This document shows, in pieces, positions 62,720 through 64,000 of a stretch of 64,000 nt of DNA. The notes under the pieces are model-generated. The model had not been told where the DNA came from and did no database searches. It saw nothing but the letters and a program-made list of their open reading frames with translations. The number at the start of each line of letters is the position of its first letter. Position 1 is the first letter of the stretch. Location of the stretch: positions 1 to 64,000 of the forward strand of contig WGMA01000039.1 of the NCBI GenBank assembly GCA_016125285.1, given 5' to 3'. Position numbers and translations under genes: made by a program. This DNA comes from Phycisphaera sp. Lineage in GTDB: Bacteria; Planctomycetota; Phycisphaerae; Phycisphaerales; Zrk34.

Positions 62720-64000
62720 TCACGTTGGAATAAACGCGTCGCCATCGACGACGAGCGCGCCGTGCTCGTGCAGCTTGGCCAGCACGTCGTACCGCGTCGA
62801 TTGCCGCATGCCGGCGGCCTCGCATTGGTGGTGCCAGTCCTTGACGCTGACCCGCTCGTCGTCGCTGGTGGCGATCAGCCGCTTGGCGACCTCCAAGCCC
62901 ACCCGCTGCCACTTGCCGCGCTTGCCGGACATCGCTGCCCTCGCCTTTGAGACGATCGCGCCGGTGTCGGCGTCGATGACCTCGATGGCTGCCGACGTGA
63001 CCGGGTTGCCGTAGTCATCCACCAGGTCCGGCAGGTCCACCGTGACCAGTTCCAGCGCCAGCGGCGGCGGCGTCTCGGCGTCCTTCATCTTGGTCGCGGT
63101 CAGCAGCAGCCCGGCGTCGTTGGCCAATCGGTACTCGGCGTCGAGCGCCGCCTTGAGTGCGATCGCGCCACGCGCCCGGCTCTTGTCGGCGTGGCCGGTG
63201 TGATGCACGACGAGGATCGTGCAGCCGTAGCGCCGGCGGATCGCGTCACACGCCGAGACGAACCGACTCATGTCCTGCGTGCTGTTCTCATCGCCGCCGC
63301 CGAAAGTGCGGGCGAGCGTGTCGAGTACGATCAGCGCCGGAGGCGCGAGCGCCTCGTCGATGGCCACCGCCAGTTCGCCCAGTTGCGGCGGGTCGGGGAT
63401 CGCCACCGCCGGCGCGACGAACAGCGGCGCTCCATCGAGGCTCACGCCTTGATGCTCGCTCCACGCACGGATACGCCTGCCGAACCCCTGTTGGCCCTCT
63501 CCCGCGACATAGACCACCGGCCCGCCCGTGACGCCATGCCCGCGCCAGGGCGTACCCGTGGCCACCCTGCACGCCCAGTCGATCGCCAGAAACGACTTGC
63601 CGCTGCCAGGATCGCCGAAGATCAGGGCGAAAGTGTCGCGTTCGAGCATGCCGCGCAGCAACCAGTCGGGCGGGCGCATCTCGATCTGGTCGGCGCGGGT
63701 GAGCTTGAGCCGGCGAGATGGCGGTGGCGGCGTTTCAATGGGCATGGTTTCAGTCGGGGCGCTGGTCTCCATCGGTTCGACGACCTCCAAAGGCCTCGGC
63801 GGTGGCGTGATCACATTCGATCGGATCGGCGCGCCGGCCCACCGCTCGACCGCCCGCAGCCACGGGCACAGCAGGCGTGGATCGAAGATGTTGAGGTCAG
63901 AGGTTTCGAGGCGCTCCCACAACTCGGTCACGAATGCCATCGCATGATGGCGTCCACGCAGACGTGCGGCGGGCACGGCGTGACCGGGGCGATAGCCCAG
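62720..64000 (-). CDS. AAA-type replication ATPase (RepA/DnaB-like), partial at the 5' end
   Basis: At least 418 residues; the frame stays open to the right edge of the window, so the start lies outside or at ATG 63940. Walker A is LIFGDPGSGKSFLAIDW, Walker B region ALIVLDTLARTFGGGDENST, and TILVVHHTGHADKSRARGAI holds the sensor region, the pattern of AAA_25/RepA helicases. The C-terminal part ends with a winged-helix-like segment (WHHQCEAAGMRQSTRYDVLA). Such ATPases help plasmids and phages replicate and may be joined to a primase domain upstream. Confidence 0.8.
   Translation of the reverse strand: MGYRPGHAVPAARLRGRHHAMAFVTELWERLETSDLNIFDPRLLCPWLRAVERWAGAPIRSNVITPPPRPLEVVEPMETSAPTETMPIETPPPPSRRLKLTRADQIEMRPPDWLLRGMLERDTFALIFGDPGSGKSFLAIDWACRVATGTPWRGHGVTGGPVVYVAGEGQQGFGRRIRAWSEHQGVSLDGAPLFVAPAVAIPDPPQLGELAVAIDEALAPPALIVLDTLARTFGGGDENSTQDMSRFVSACDAIRRRYGCTILVVHHTGHADKSRARGAIALKAALDAEYRLANDAGLLLTATKMKDAETPPPLALELVTVDLPDLVDDYGNPVTSAAIEVIDADTGAIVSKARAAMSGKRGKWQRVGLEVAKRLIATSDDERVSVKDWHHQCEAAGMRQSTRYDVLAKLHEHGALVVDGDAFIPT

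Overview
The window looks like a chromosomal segment of a Gram-negative, high-GC bacterium of the Planctomycetota, most likely near the Phycisphaerae. This is inferred from gene content, not from a marker gene. The supporting signs are a DUF1559-like pseudopilin with an H-x9-GD signature, LptF/LptG and two family 9 heptosyltransferase-type glycosyltransferases (an outer membrane with lipopolysaccharide), pyruvate phosphate dikinase, a HARE-HTH gene, and several families of short palindromic repeats. No rRNA, tRNA or CRISPR array was seen.

Region 1 (1-31860) is ordinary chromosome. It holds a redoxin and pseudopilin pair, glycosyltransferases, threonine dehydratase, a zinc-type ABC importer next to a porin-like protein (7315-11589), ketopantoate reductase, a DUF485/ActP-type acetate symporter pair, a Gfo/Idh/MocA oxidoreductase divergent from lptFG, pyrE, two cyclophilin-type isomerases, a run ending in PhzF, pabB and aminotransferase class IV genes, and ppdK. 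Many genes here carry a TAnnnT box only 6-9 bases before the start codon, which suggests leaderless transcripts.

Region 2 (about 31845-42452) is a 10.6 kb genomic island integrated in the terminator of ppdK, with imperfect att repeats at both ends. It carries a decayed integrase, an excisionase-like HTH protein, a zinc-ribbon protein, an ImmA/XRE regulatory pair with two matching operators, and a Hachiman-like defence locus. In that locus hamA is intact, but the helicase gene hamB is cut after its first RecA domain by a broken tyrosine recombinase whose upstream region holds a dif-shaped palindrome. Low-GC secreted and membrane proteins and an IS3 fragment follow.

Region 3 (42453-49092) is chromosome again: an M50 protease, a PIN-PhoH protein, a kinase, a NIF3 protein, a pterin synthase with an ExxHAH motif, a phosphohexomutase and a lipoprotein.

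Region 4 (49125-64000) is a rearranged prophage. Tail and connector genes run leftward on the minus strand up to the body of the major capsid gene. A 4 kb block bounded by 71-base inverted repeats (58104-58174 and 62121-62191) follows. This block holds the portal C-terminus, the scaffold and the capsid N-terminus on the opposite strand, plus a large serine recombinase inserted in the capsid gene. Flipping the block would put all the structural genes back in one direction. Palindromic CCCTCTCCC/GGGAGAGGG repeats sit in several phage gene junctions. The window ends in an AAA-type replication ATPase that runs off the right edge.
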